A stretch of 64,000 nt of DNA from Sacculina carcini (lineage: Eukaryota > Arthropoda > Thecostraca > Sacculinidae). The stretch is taken from contig OU696572.1 in assembly GCA_916048095.2 (NCBI GenBank), positions 6,761,954-6,825,953 on the forward strand, read 5' to 3'. A program made the translations under genes and the position numbers. Positions 22,370-33,277 of this stretch are shown here, in pieces (the stretch's first letter is position 1; every line of letters starts with the position of its first letter). Under the pieces are notes generated by a model. It did not search any database, was not told the origin of the DNA, and was given only the letters and a program-made list of their open reading frames with translations.

Positions 22370-22617
22370 TCATGTTCGCGTGAATTTATGCATGGTCAAA
22401 TCCTCACGTCCCCTGCTGGCACACCGCAGGTCGGGCCGCACGGGTTTTGCCGTCACCGCCAGCACAAATTGCACGGCTGCGCGCACACGAAACCCGCCTT
22501 GCGAAAATTGGGCTATCCCTTCTAGAAACGAACCCAACCGTTTCACCTCGCCATGGAATCGAACCCTGGACCTCTCGTGCACAAAGCGTGCGTCTTAGCC
22601 ACTCGGCTACGAGGCGG
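22370..22617 (-). mobile_element. second tRNA-derived SINE-like element
   Basis: On the minus strand the head at 22546-22617 has A-box TAGCCGAGTGGCTAAGAC and B-box GGGTTCGATTCC, with a Ser/Leu-like D arm and CCTCG/CGAGG acceptor pairing; the anticodon stem is imperfect, so no amino acid is assigned. The body to about 22370 is GC-rich and not tRNA. Only one copy was seen in the window. Confidence 0.65.
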
Positions 22618-22620
22618 ACT

Positions 22621-23060
22621 GTTGAGTTTTCATATACAATGTGGTGTTGAATTTCCTACCATCATGGTTGATGAATTGATCAAGATATGACAAGCTGACT
22701 TCTTTTGGCATTTCGATGATAAATGTGATGTGTAAGTTGATTGAGTTGACAATTCGCTTTAGACTTTCCATGTTTTCTCCATCATACCACGCAATATAAA
22801 TGACATATGTGTACCGCTCATACTATAGTTGTCATGATAATTTTTCAATTGTTTGGCAGTCTATGCAATCTTATACTGTTGTTGCATCACTAACGAGCAA
22901 TTTTTTATGCATTTCGAGAGGAGACTGTTCTTCAATGCACACGATCAAGTCCACAAAAATGCTTCACTCAATTTACACACACATACATACACACCTGTGA
23001 CCTGTGATCTGTGACCTGTGACTGTTGGTTGTGGTGGACGCTGTGTCTAAACGAGCGACC
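22621..23060. other. GFM1 intron B, unassigned
   Basis: AT-rich; a short TGACCTGTGA(T/C)CTG repeat at 22997-23024 directly before the LINE. Confidence 0.5.
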
Positions 23061-23116
23061 TTTGAACGGTGACCTTGACAGACCAACACCAGTTGCAGCA
23101 AGGGGTTGAGTCAGAA

Positions 23117-23727
23117 ATGAGTGACAAAGCCAAAAGAGACAAAAAGAAAGGTGAGGAAGACAAATTTGATAATATGGTAGCTAAAATCAGGGAGATAGAG
23201 GATGAATATGAAAGAAAGTATCGAGGAAGTGAGAACCCACAATTGTCAACCGAAGAAAAAATGAACACAAAGATAGAATAATTCAGGCTCTTCAGGAAAA
23301 AATAGAGCAACTGGAAGAGAGGACTAAAGATGTCGAAGTGATAGCTCAATCTGTAAAAGTAGATGTCGACAGAATTGAAAAACAAAGCTCAAACTTCAAC
23401 ATGAAGAAAGAGGTTACTGAAATAATTCGTAACAATCCTAAGCTGATCAAGCAAACAGTAGATGTGAACAAAGCAGTCGTCTTCTTTGGATTCGAAGAAG
23501 AAGGCATCAAGAACAGGATATACACAGACAAATCAGAAGCGGCAAAAATCAAGGATGTTATGAAAACATTAACAGGAAACGAAATGGAAATCGAACACTG
23601 CATTGAAGGATTTACCAGATTGGGCGCATACGAAAAAAACATATACCGACCTCTAAAAGTGACCTATGTTAATTCGAACAAAGTGGAAGAAGTGATCAGA
23701 AGTGCAAAAACTCTCAAAGAGTCGTAA
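23117..23727 (+). pseudogene. CR1-like LINE ORF1 remnant
   Basis: Charged, coiled-coil-like start (MSDKAKRDKKKGEEDKFDN) up to a stop at 23279, then a second frame 23338-23727 with MKKEVTEIIRNNPKLI, VVFFGFEEEGIKNR and FTRLGAYEKNIYRPLKV, the last resembling the RNA-binding fold and R-LG segments of LINE ORF1 proteins. Stops and shifts break the frame. Confidence 0.65.
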
Positions 23728-23929
23728 AAATGGAAACATATGAATATTAGTAGATGTTTGAGCAAAGAAAATAGAGAAAAAATCAAAGAACTGCTCATTG
23801 TAGCAAAAGAAAAACTATGCAAAGAACTGAAGAGGAAGAAATTTTTTCTCTACAAAGTAGTGGGACTTCAAGTAAAAAAGTGGTATCTGAAGAAAAAAGA
23901 GAACCCAACATAAAATATACAGAAACAAA

Positions 23930-26527
23930 GGATTGAATATCATCTACTCAAACTTAGATGGTCTTATATCAAAACTGAATGAGTTCAATGATTACATTGA
24001 AGAAAATAGACCAGACGTTATATGTGTAACTGAAACAAAAATGTGTCAAAATTTAAACAATGAAGTACTACGTTGTACAGGCTACAACATATGGCGAAGA
24101 GACAGGCAAAGTAAGACTGGTGGAGGTGTAATGATCCTAACAGCAGATAAATTGCGAGTTAAAAAAATGTGATCTAGCAAATGAAAATGCAGAACTGATT
24201 GCGGTAGAAATCATGATGGACGTCGAAGTAACTGTGGCTGTGGTTTATATGCCACCAAAAACCAGTGCATGGAAATTGGATGAATACAAAAATTTAAGAT
24301 AAAATACAATCAAAAGTATAAGAGAGGTTCTGACAAAAACTGAAACAGGTGAAAAAGACTTGATTATTACTGGCGATTTGAATTGTAAAGTCAATTAGAA
24401 AAGCTCTTACATCTTATCATCTGAAAAAAGATTTGATGGACCTCAACCAGGACTACTTTTTAACTCAGCATGTGGAAGAAGACACAAGACAAAGAGGAAC
24501 TGACCAGTCATCTCTCCTCGATGTTATGTTCACCAAACGAGCAGATCAAGTAGAAAAGTTTACCTATGAACCACCGTTTGGTAAGAGTGACCATGTGGTT
24601 ATTTCCTTCAGATATATTCTAAGCAAATATATCATAATACCTGTACAAGTCGCTACAAGCATACCACATTATGAGAAAGGAAATTATGAAAAACTAAACA
24701 GGTTTTACTCAAGAAAGAATTGGGACCACGAGATGGATGACTCTGACGTAAACAATATATACAAAACGTTTTGACGCATCTACCAGCAATGGAGGCGATA
24801 TAGAATAAACAAGGATACAGAAAGTTATACAAGATATATAATATGTCGAAATAGATATACGGGAATAAGGAGAGAAGCACAATCAAAATTCGAAGAAGAC
24901 ATTGTCAATAACATCAAAGACAAGCCAAATTATTCTACACTACATCAACAGCCGCATTAAAGTGAAAAAGAAAATACAGCATATATACGAAAACGGTACG
25001 GTATACACAGATGAAAAAGATATATGCGAAATAATTAACTCACATTTTCACTCGGTCTTTTCAGAGAACGACACATGGATTCATCCTTAGGAAAGCATAG
25101 AGAGTACGTCAAAAATGCAGGACATCCTAATCATGTGGTCCAGACGATATTTCCAGTTATGTATTGAAGAGTTGTGCGAAAACGCTGAGCAGACCTCTAG
25201 AAATTATTATGAACTCATCGTTGAGACAGGGCAAATTACCAGACATGTGGAAACAGGCCAATATTACCCCAATGTTAAAAAAGGCAAAGCTGATAATGCT
25301 GCAAATTATAGACCAATATCACTAACGAGTGTCGTTTGCAAAATTATAGAAAAAATTAGAAAAGAGTGGACCAGATTTCTCGAAACCAATATAATCCTGT
25401 CAGATCAACAATTTGGATTGAGGTCTCAAAAATCAACTACTGCGAATCTCATAAGTTTCTATAGTATAATTATTGAAAATATACAAGAGAGAGAGCAATG
25501 GACCGATGCAGTTTACATTGATTTTGAGAACGCCTTCGATAAGGTCCCTCATGATAAGCTGATCTATAAACTAGTGAAATACGAAAAAATTGGCAAACAA
25601 CTGGAAAAATGGATGACGGATTTTCTGAAAAACAGGCAAATGAGAACATGTCTGAGAGGGCACAAATATTCGTGGATAAACGTGAAAAGCGGTGTACCTC
25701 AATGCACAGTCTTGGCGCCGATCATGTTCATCTTATACATAAATGATATTCAGGATGTCGTGCCGCCAGATATATGCATGAACATGTTCGCCGGCGATGT
25801 CAAACTACAAAAAAATATTCGCAGCCTAAATGATTGTGTAGACTTACAAACATGTATAGAAAATTTGGAACTGTGGAGTACTCACTGTCAAATGTCATTT
25901 AATACAAACAAATGTCGAATGGTACGATTTGGGACAAGCAAATTTAGACCAAACTATTCTTACATCATGAATAATACATCATTACAGGATTCGCAAAAAG
26001 AAAAAGACCTTGGAGTAATAATGAATCACAGGATGTTTCCTGAAAACCATATATCCGAAATAGTGAGAAAGACAAATTGCAAAATTGCACATATTATAAC
26101 AGCTTTCACATATATCAACGCCGAAATGTTAAGAAAGTTAATAATTGATTCATCAGACCATCTCTAGAATACGCTGTCACAATATGGAGTCCGCATATAC
26201 AGAAGCACAAGGAAAAACTAGAGAAAGTACAAAGATCAGTTACAAAAATATCACACGAGACAAGACATTTAGGCTACAATGAAATACTGAAAAAGTTGAA
26301 GCTATCTATCTATCTACCAGTCTGTTCCAGCCGACCAGTTCCACACGTTTACATGCTCTAAGTCTTCAAAAAAGTAGAGCCAAAAAAAGATATAAAGAAG
26401 TACAGTTTCCCTCAACGTAGTATAGATTTTTGGAATAGAATACCGCAAAATATAATAGGACAGCCAACAACAAGTAAATTCAAAGAAAATTATGATCTCT
26501 GGAAGGCAGGAGACACGAGCTTCTGAC
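23930..26527 (+). pseudogene. CR1-like LINE ORF2 (endonuclease plus reverse transcriptase)
   Basis: Endonuclease: NIIYSNLDGLISKLNEF, DVICVTETKM, GGGVMIL, VYMPPK and IITGDLNCK (23933-24400), then SSLLDVMFTKRA and FGKSDHVVISF (the SDH motif). Reverse transcriptase from about 25250: NYRPISLTSVVCKI, AVYIDFENAFDKVPH (first Asp), SGVPQCTVLAP, and MNMFAGDVK at about 25785, where the catalytic F/Y-A-D-D has become F-A-G-D. Tail as above. Frameshifts occur at about 24170, 24400 and 26165. The lost Asp alone would abolish polymerase activity. Confidence 0.88.
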
Positions 26528-26706
26528 TCATTCCTGCGCGAACAACTCGGTAAGAACAACTCGGTAAGAACACACACACACACATACACACACACAAACG
26601 CACACACACACTATGTCACATTTGAGTAATCCATTTGCCAGTGGTCAATTCTATTCGCCACTTGTGTTTGTGTCGGCGCATGTCCGCCGCTTTTGCGTCG
26701 GCGCAG

Positions 26707-26902
26707 AAGAGAAGACGCCTGATAAAGAACAGCTGAAGGCCGCCATTCGCCGATGTACCCTGCAACGCACGTTCACGCCCGTTCTGGTTGGTTCGGCGCT
26801 GAAAAACAAGGGCGTTCAGCCGCTGTTGGACGCCGTGCTGTGCTACTTGCCACATCCCGGCCAGGGACACAACCATGCGCTGGCCGTCGACCAGACATCC
26901 AG
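26707..26902 (+). CDS. GFM1: GFM1 exon C
   Basis: A 196-base exon: acceptor GTCGGCGCAG, donor GTGTGG. It completes a Glu codon from exon B and reads [50 protein letters not shown] and [14 protein letters not shown], ending two bases into a Ser codon. [16 protein letters not shown] is the near-invariant end of the EF-G G domain, carrying the G5-type SAL element. A CR1-like LINE and a (CA)n stretch lie within 180 bases upstream. Confidence 0.95.
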
Positions 26903-27816
26903 GTGTGGCTTGCTCTGGTGTCTTTGAATCGAGTTTGCATTGGAGAAGTTCTGTGCGGGAACATATGTAATTCGTATTGTAAATCCATTGTGTAGCTTGC
27001 GTTCAATGCGATGTTGTTGTAAAATTAAATGTTGGTGTAGTTGCTATTTGGGAAGATATGTACTAGGCGAACTATCTCAGAAGATATAATAACGTGTTAA
27101 ACTAATTAAACGCTGCTCGCACGCAATGCCACTGAAATTATGGTATTCTGAAATTCTTCCGAGAAATTGATTGATAGAATTGATAGAAGTAGATTTCCGG
27201 GAAAGTTTTGAAATAAATTGAAAAAAATCGAAATCAGCATGAAAAACTGCATCCACCACTCTAGTTGACTCTCAATTGACTCTAGCTCAGTTACCGAAAG
27301 AGATTAAAAGCCTACCCTCCCTAATAAACATTGGTTTAGGCGTTGGTATATTGATGTTGTTTTGCATTCTCCCAACTGGCTGGCATTTTATGCTCACCAA
27401 ATTATTGTGTATCGTATGTTTAATTTTAGCGGATGTGTGGTTATTTGAGAAAGTAAAGGTTCCAATGGCGTGAAATTGATTATCAACTCAAATATTTTGT
27501 AGTTTATAACTCGTGCGTTGATTTGTAGCAGAGTGGATCGTAGTTGTTATGCGCCTATCATGGTGATTATTGCCATTGAATACATCATATTGTCACACAG
27601 GACATCACCACGAATATCCAGAAAGCTAACAAGGAGGAAAACGTATAAAGAACAAAATACAAACATGGAAAATGCTGAAATTATTTGCATGTGTTGTGTT
27701 TGAAATGGGATGTTCATTTATGTGAGCCAAAGCTGCGTTGTATGGTTATTTTTGGTTGTAAATAGGTGTCGTGTTCTTTGCTGTATTTGACATGTCTTGC
27801 ATCCTACCGTGTTCAG
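26903..27816. other. GFM1 intron C (914 bases)
   Basis: Shortest intron in the window, AT-rich, with no element recognised. Confidence 0.75.
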
Positions 27817-27997
27817 TAAAGAATCTGAAAATCCCGCCAAGGTGAATTTGAATAGCGAGCGCTCCAGGCGGCTTCCTCTGGTCACACTGGCTTTCAAACT
27901 AGAGGCCGGACGCTACGGCCAGCTGACCTTTATGCGCTGTTACCAGGGCAAGTTGTGCCGCTCAGAAAACATATTCAACACTCGCACCGGCAAGAAG
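27817..27997 (+). CDS. GFM1: GFM1 exon D
   Basis: A 181-base exon after acceptor GTGTTCAG and before donor GTGATG. The first base completes Ser; it then reads [57 protein letters not shown] and GKK, ending on a codon boundary. [18 protein letters not shown] is the start of translation factor domain II, a beta barrel. The open frame running on to 28023 is intronic read-through. Confidence 0.95.
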
Positions 27998-28515
27998 GTG
28001 ATGCATATTTCAGCGACGCCTTGAATTATTATCTTTCCAAATCTGATATTGCCACTGTTTTTGGAGTTTGTATTGTTTCCTATATATATATATATATCAT
28101 TTAATTTGTATTTTCATTTTGTAAGTTATATTTGATATGACTCATGCTAGTTAGGTTCATATTTATATCTTGAAAATGATGTGTGGCAGCGTGGCTGATT
28201 TTGTTGTGTGTGTGTGTGTACGTTCGTGCGTGTGTGCGTTGTGTGGTCATGGTTGCTTGTGGATCACTGTGTACTTGTGTGTACGCTGATTGGTCGTTGG
28301 TTGGTCCTCTACGCTTATTGGTAGCGTGAGTGTAATTGTGTGTATGCAAACTGTTCTGTGTGAGTGTGATTATGCAAGTGTGTGTATGTGCGTGTGTGTG
28401 AGCAAGTCAGTCTGTTTGTAAGCGTGGTCGTGGCAGGTATGCCAGCCTGTGTCCATTTGCGTATTGTTCATTTTTTCGGGCGTCGTTACAAGCTATTTCG
28501 GCTCTTAATTTGGTC
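27998..28515. other. GFM1 intron D start, TG-rich low complexity
   Basis: (TA)n at 28080-28097 and a TG/GTGT-rich tract from about 28200 to 28440. No gene seen. Confidence 0.6.
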
Positions 28516-28854
28516 GTTATGCAAGCTACCGTCGACCCAAACTCCGAGGCAATGAGTGATGCAGCTGCCGGCAACACACTGGGGAACCAACCAGTATTTG
28601 ACGACCGTGTAATACCAGAATTTAACGGTGATGGTGGCGTAGTTGTATGGCTGACGCGTACCGAGATGCTGTGTCAGCTGCGAGGTGTCCCTACTGCTAC
28701 CGTGTTACCGCTGCGGCTGACGGGTGTGGCTTGTGCCGTTTGGTGTGAGATTTCGGCCGACTGTCGCGGTAGCCTGGACGCAGTCAAGTCGGGCCTATAT
28801 GCTGTTTTTGTGCTTGACAAATTTGCGGAATACGGCGCATTTTCCAAGCGACGC
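28516..28854 (+). pseudogene. gypsy gag fragment, truncated by P-like unit
   Basis: Open frame with DDRVIPEFNGDGGVVVWLTR, EMLCQLRGVPTATVLPLRL, TGVACAVWCEISADCRGSLD and VFVLDKFAEYGAFSKRR, which matches the N-terminal gag region of an invertebrate gypsy lineage (F-GEG-D-V-EWL; LPL-L-G-A--V; F--D-F-A---F). It ends abruptly at about 28854 where the repeated P-like sequence begins. No protease or RT accompanies it. Confidence 0.72.
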
Positions 28855-30574
28855 CAAATACAATTGTAAATGGAATAACTGAATATATTATGAGACCACA
28901 CAGGCATAATACAGTCACAGCACAAACAAGGAACGACCATACACGAGACAATGTGGAACCTTTTCGCTTCAATTTCTCTCTAATTAATCGTAGATAAATT
29001 TCAGCCACAACAATTATTGTTCAGAAGGACATTTACAGCGGTGCACATACTTTTTCAGCAACTAATTGTAAATTACGATGTTGAGAACAGTACTAGAAGT
29101 CAAGCATAACACCGCAATCACATCAGTTTTTCTAGTGCATGCAACCTATCTATTGCGCGCTGGTTTCCAACAATACTCAATCATACTTAATATACTTCTG
29201 CACAGTTAAAACCAAAGCAAAACAATATTATCAATATCACTAGAATATAACAGACTTCGGCGACCAATTTCTCTCAAATGCGAAAAATGTTCGGATGATA
29301 TGGTTTCACTTCGCGCAGCCAAAATGTTTTTACATGAATCACAATCCTGTTTTTGAGAATAGCAATAATAACAACAATAACCTGCAACATATACGATCAC
29401 TGGATGATGAGAATGTGAAATATCAGCGTCACATATACGAAAGATGAGACGTTCTGCAACATCTTTAAAAATTCAACGAAAGTATTCCGCGGTACACGCG
29501 AAATATTTCAAATCAATATTGCCTGAAGTGATAAAATCAATATTGCCTGATGAAATCAATATAAATAACTTTTATTCAATGTGATAATGCACGACAATCT
29601 CAACTCATTGGCACAATACTTCGTGATCTCACAGAGCGCATATGTTGTGTGATACGTGATATGTGATACACAGCCAAAATGTCTCTAGTCAAACCGACCA
29701 TATTCCTGTCTGACATTCATCCATCCAACCATCTCACTAAACGCTCCAAAAACAAATGCCTGGTATCCATAGCTGAATCAGTCAACGGATGAGAATAAGC
29801 ATTTCTCAACCTGGAGTCTTTGTACGGTGTCATAACATTACAAATAGTCCACCAACACAATATTATTAAATAAAATGAGCAGTATCTTCAGAGAAACCAG
29901 GATTATTTTTTGCACCCAATGATTTGTTGCACCCAAGGATTATTTTTTGCACCCAACACCGCAATTTTGCGGTGTTGGCTCTAATGATCTTAGAGCCAAC
30001 ACCGCAAAATCACTCCTAACATTCAGCACAAGTTTAACATTTTGTCCTTCAATACTCGACGGACGAACAGCTTTGAGCGACGAACCGTACGATGATCAAT
30101 AAATTTGAACATGACCACACTGGATTTTGTGTCTAATCTTCACAAAGCACAAACAATTTGAAACAATACCTGATTTAATCGTGATTCACACAATCTCTAT
30201 GATGCTAATATGATTGAAGATGCTCCGGTGTGCTTGGATATTTCCATGACACGCTATATAGTAATTCTTGCTTTTCTGGGAATGAGAACATGCTGAATTT
30301 AGACTATCGGTTGTCATTCCTTTTGCATCCCGGAACACAGCTTCAGGAATTTCCTGATAATACATCATAATGAACACAAACAAGAAAGCATCAATAGATA
30401 TGTGATGAACTATACCTTTCATACTACCTGCAGTTATTGCTGAAATTATTTATTATGATTAATATTAATTGGTATTTTAAGCGCGCACCATACTGTGACT
30501 ATATGACACGACCCGCTGTTAAACAATCTACAGCGATGCCTCCCAGTAAACTCAAGCGGGTATTAAAATTCGCA

Positions 30575-30647
30575 CACGGGACAAGATTCGAACCGCGAGC
30601 CTCTGACGTAAGATTTCAGCGCCTTAGCCATTGAACTACTCGAGATC
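30575..30647 (-). repeat. tRNA-like segment in unit 0; equivalents in units 1-3
   Basis: Minus strand: A-box TAGTTCAATGGCTAAGGC and B-box GCGGTTCGAATC. The same segment is present at the same place in unit 1 (34530-34598, minus), unit 2 (35784-35850, plus) and unit 3 (39008-39080, minus). The anticodon loop does not fold cleanly, so no amino acid is assigned. Most likely an ancient SINE captured before the family spread. Confidence 0.6.
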
Positions 30648-31004
30648 TGAAATGATTTCTGTTATATATTGTTGCTAATGAGTTTCAAGCATCACTAATA
30701 TAAATATTGCATAATCAATAACCTAATTTTAAACAATCAATGTAGACGAAAAGCGAAACACTAGCAGCTACAAAGCTAAACAGTGTTGATTGTAACCTCT
30801 GTTGATTTATAACTATGATAGTATGCAAATATATATAAGACATATTTAACGAAGCGAAGCCCACATGAGAAACGGGCAGATTTGCATATTTTACTGAACC
30901 TATGAACGTAACCAAACCTCTGACCGCAGCAAAATGTCCGGGATGATGATATGCAGAATTATCCGAGTGATGAACACAAAATGGATGCGCAAATCACACT
31001 TGAT

Positions 31005-31338
31005 AAAGGTTAAAGGTTAAATGCCTAAGTGGCAGCTGCTACACGGGAAGAAGCCGAAGCTTATAAACACACAGGTGTGCCCCGTGCAGCTCGCTGCCAC
31101 CGCAGAACCGACCCTCTCCACGCTATGGCGCCACAAGGACGTAAGACGTATTAGAGGGCCACCTCCCCAGAATGCATGGCACAACTCATAACTGATATCT
31201 GGTACCATCATTTTCTACTGGGTGGACAGGGGCTGTGGGATTATAGAATTCGCCCAATGAAATTCTCCTCCGCCGGGTTTCGAACCACGGACCTCCCGCT
31301 TGTGAGGCGGGTGTGCTAACAACTGCACCACGGAGTCC
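31005..31338 (-). mobile_element. tRNA-Val-derived SINE, full length
   Basis: Reverse copy of the 11576-11911 element, with intact A and B boxes, a CAC anticodon loop and an AAAGGTT-repeat tail at 31005-31020. It lies within P-like unit 0; units 1 and 3 lack it at the matching position (34955 and 39435), which are empty sites. Confidence 0.93.
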
Positions 31339-32052
31339 ACGACATCGACATTGACACGAATTCAGACAAATTCGCACTTCACTCTAAACCACACTGAAGT
31401 GAAAATCACTAAATACGTCAATTATCGCCAAGAATAGCACGCGAGAAAACACTAACCACGTGCGCTCGCTACCGTTCAACTTACAATGGCTGACAGTTGC
31501 AACGCCAACTAGATACAGGCCGTTTCACGAAAGTATGACGTCATCGGTTCCAGTGATTAACTCATACGGGCGATACGCGTTGCTATGTGTTAATGCGGGT
31601 GTTTGACTGGCATTCAGGTTCAACTAACTTGAAAAATCATGTGCCCAACATACAAAGCTTCAAATACAATTGCAAATGGAATAACTGAATATATTATAAA
31701 ACCACACAGGCATGAAAAAGTCACAACACAAACATGCAACCACTACACACGAGACAATGTGGAACGTTTTCGCTTCAATTTCTCTCTAATTAAATGTAGA
31801 TGAATGGATGTCACAGCAATTATTGTTCAGAAGAACATTTAAAGCGGTGCACACACTTTTTGTAAATTACGATGTTGAGAACAGTACGAGAAGTCAAGCA
31901 TAACACCGCAATCACTCAGTTGTTCTAGAGCATGAAACCTATCTTTTGCTCGCTGGTTTCCAACAATACTCAATTTATCATACTTAGTATACTTCTGCAC
32001 AGTTGAAACCAAAGCAAAACAATATTATCAACATCACTATAATATAACTATA

Positions 32053-32752
32053 CCATTTGCAATTTGATTTGATCCAAATGAAATCTAATTTGATCCAAAC
32101 GAAATCTGATTTGATCCAAATGAAATTTAATTTGATCCAAAAGAAATCTGATTTGATCCAAATGAAATTTAATTTGATCTAAATGAAATTTAATTTGATC
32201 CAAATGAAATACGATTGATAAAATTAAACCTTAATTGAAAAAATAAAACAAATAGTAACTAAATCTAAGCATTGGCTGTTGATTATCCAATAAATGTTCA
32301 GTATTTGTAAAAATATAATGTATTTGTTCATAATTTCTTATATTTCATATTTGCATTTCACATTTCTGTTTACTACTTTTAAACATCATAAGTTATGAGT
32401 GGAATTCTGAATTGTTTAATTAAAAGTGGGTAAAAATATTGAATATGATGTAATATAATGATATATAATTCAGTATAATACATGATGATGATATCGTGGC
32501 CTAGTTATGAAAACGTTTACACAACATAGAAAATCCCAATATTTCAGATGTGATATTGTGATGTAATTTGTTTATATGAATCTTTGTTATATTAATTTTT
32601 GATGATATCAATGACTACTAAATAGTATTTAGTCCTTAATGTACGAGTCGTATATACAGTCGACCCTCCAAATAACGGACTCGAAGGACCACGAAATAAT
32701 CCCGCTATTTGGAGGTTTCCGCTATTTGGAAGTCAGTTATTTGGAGGGCCTA

Positions 32753-32791
<39 letters not shown>

Positions 32792-33277
32792 ATACAGTAT
32801 TACTGTATATCATATATATACAGTAATATATATGATACACAGTCCTGATTTTCACTCCAAATGTATTCGCAACATGTTTCCAGTCACTCTCATTGTGGTA
32901 TGCTTCCGTGATTATTATTTCTATGATTTTCACTGAATTTATTATACTTTATTATTAATTTTGCGCTATTAACACTAGCGAACTGATGAGTCGTATAAAG
33001 TGTTATTGTGAAATATAGCATGGCCCCAGAAAATTTCTGCTCAATCGACTAAGTCGCCAAATATTCTTATTTTAATATAAATAGGCTTGTTTTTATATAT
33101 TTTTTTATACAAAACTTTCATTTTTCATTTTCTGCAATTAAAGTTCAATTTTTTTCCTTATATTTCATTTGGATCAAATCAGATTTCGTTTGGATCAAAT
33201 CAGATTTCATTTGGATCAAATCAGATTTCATTTGGATCAAATCAGATTTCATTTGGATCAAATCAAATTGCAAATGG
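32053..33277. mobile_element. MITE with 21-base iterated subterminal repeats, nested in unit 1
   Basis: Ends CCATTTGCAATTTGATTTGA at 32053 and the exact complement at 33277; TATA flanks both sides. The inverted repeats run on into tandem 21-base units (TTTGATCCAAATGAAATCTGA-like), seven or so at 32067-32210 and five inverted at 33166-33262. Units 0 and 3 have an uninterrupted sequence here (near 29250 and 37770). No coding content. Confidence 0.88.
32657..32755. mobile_element. 99-base pogo/Tigger-like MITE
   Basis: Ends CAGTCGACCCTCCAAATAAC and CAGTAGGCCCTCCAAATAAC (complement), flanked by TA on both sides and followed by a (TA)n run to about 32789. The CAGT-CCC end style and TA target fit pogo/Tigger. 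Nested in the 32053-33277 MITE. Confidence 0.8.

Larger units (their letters stand above)
23069..26527 (+). mobile_element. CR1-like LINE, near full length, inactivated
   Basis: ORF1 remnant, apurinic endonuclease, reverse transcriptase and a CR1/L2-type C-terminal tail in order. It ends just before a duplicated AACAACTCGGTAAG and a (CA)n stretch, and lies 180 bases before exon C. Clade (CR1/L2/Crack group) is inferred from the tail QRSIDFWNRIP...FKENYDLW. AT-rich codon use differs from the GC-rich I-group LINEs. Confidence 0.87.
28855..31499 (-). mobile_element. P-superfamily-like unit 0 (left arm of a palindrome)
   Basis: Member of a family with four units in 28.9-39.7 kb. It lacks the outer left terminus. 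Transposase scraps on the minus strand: VYVAGYCCYYC...DCDSCKN...SSEHFSHLREIGRRSL (29206-29400) and DAFLFVFIMMYYQEIPEAVF (30186-30422). A SINE is inserted at 31005-31338. It breaks off inside its right end, at 31492-31499, where unit 1 is inserted; the sequence resumes at 35203 as unit 2. Confidence 0.68.

Noticed and set aside
26753-26995. Alternative plus-strand open frame overlapping GFM1 exon C
   Set aside because: Different frame from the conserved protein and crosses the splice donor without homology.
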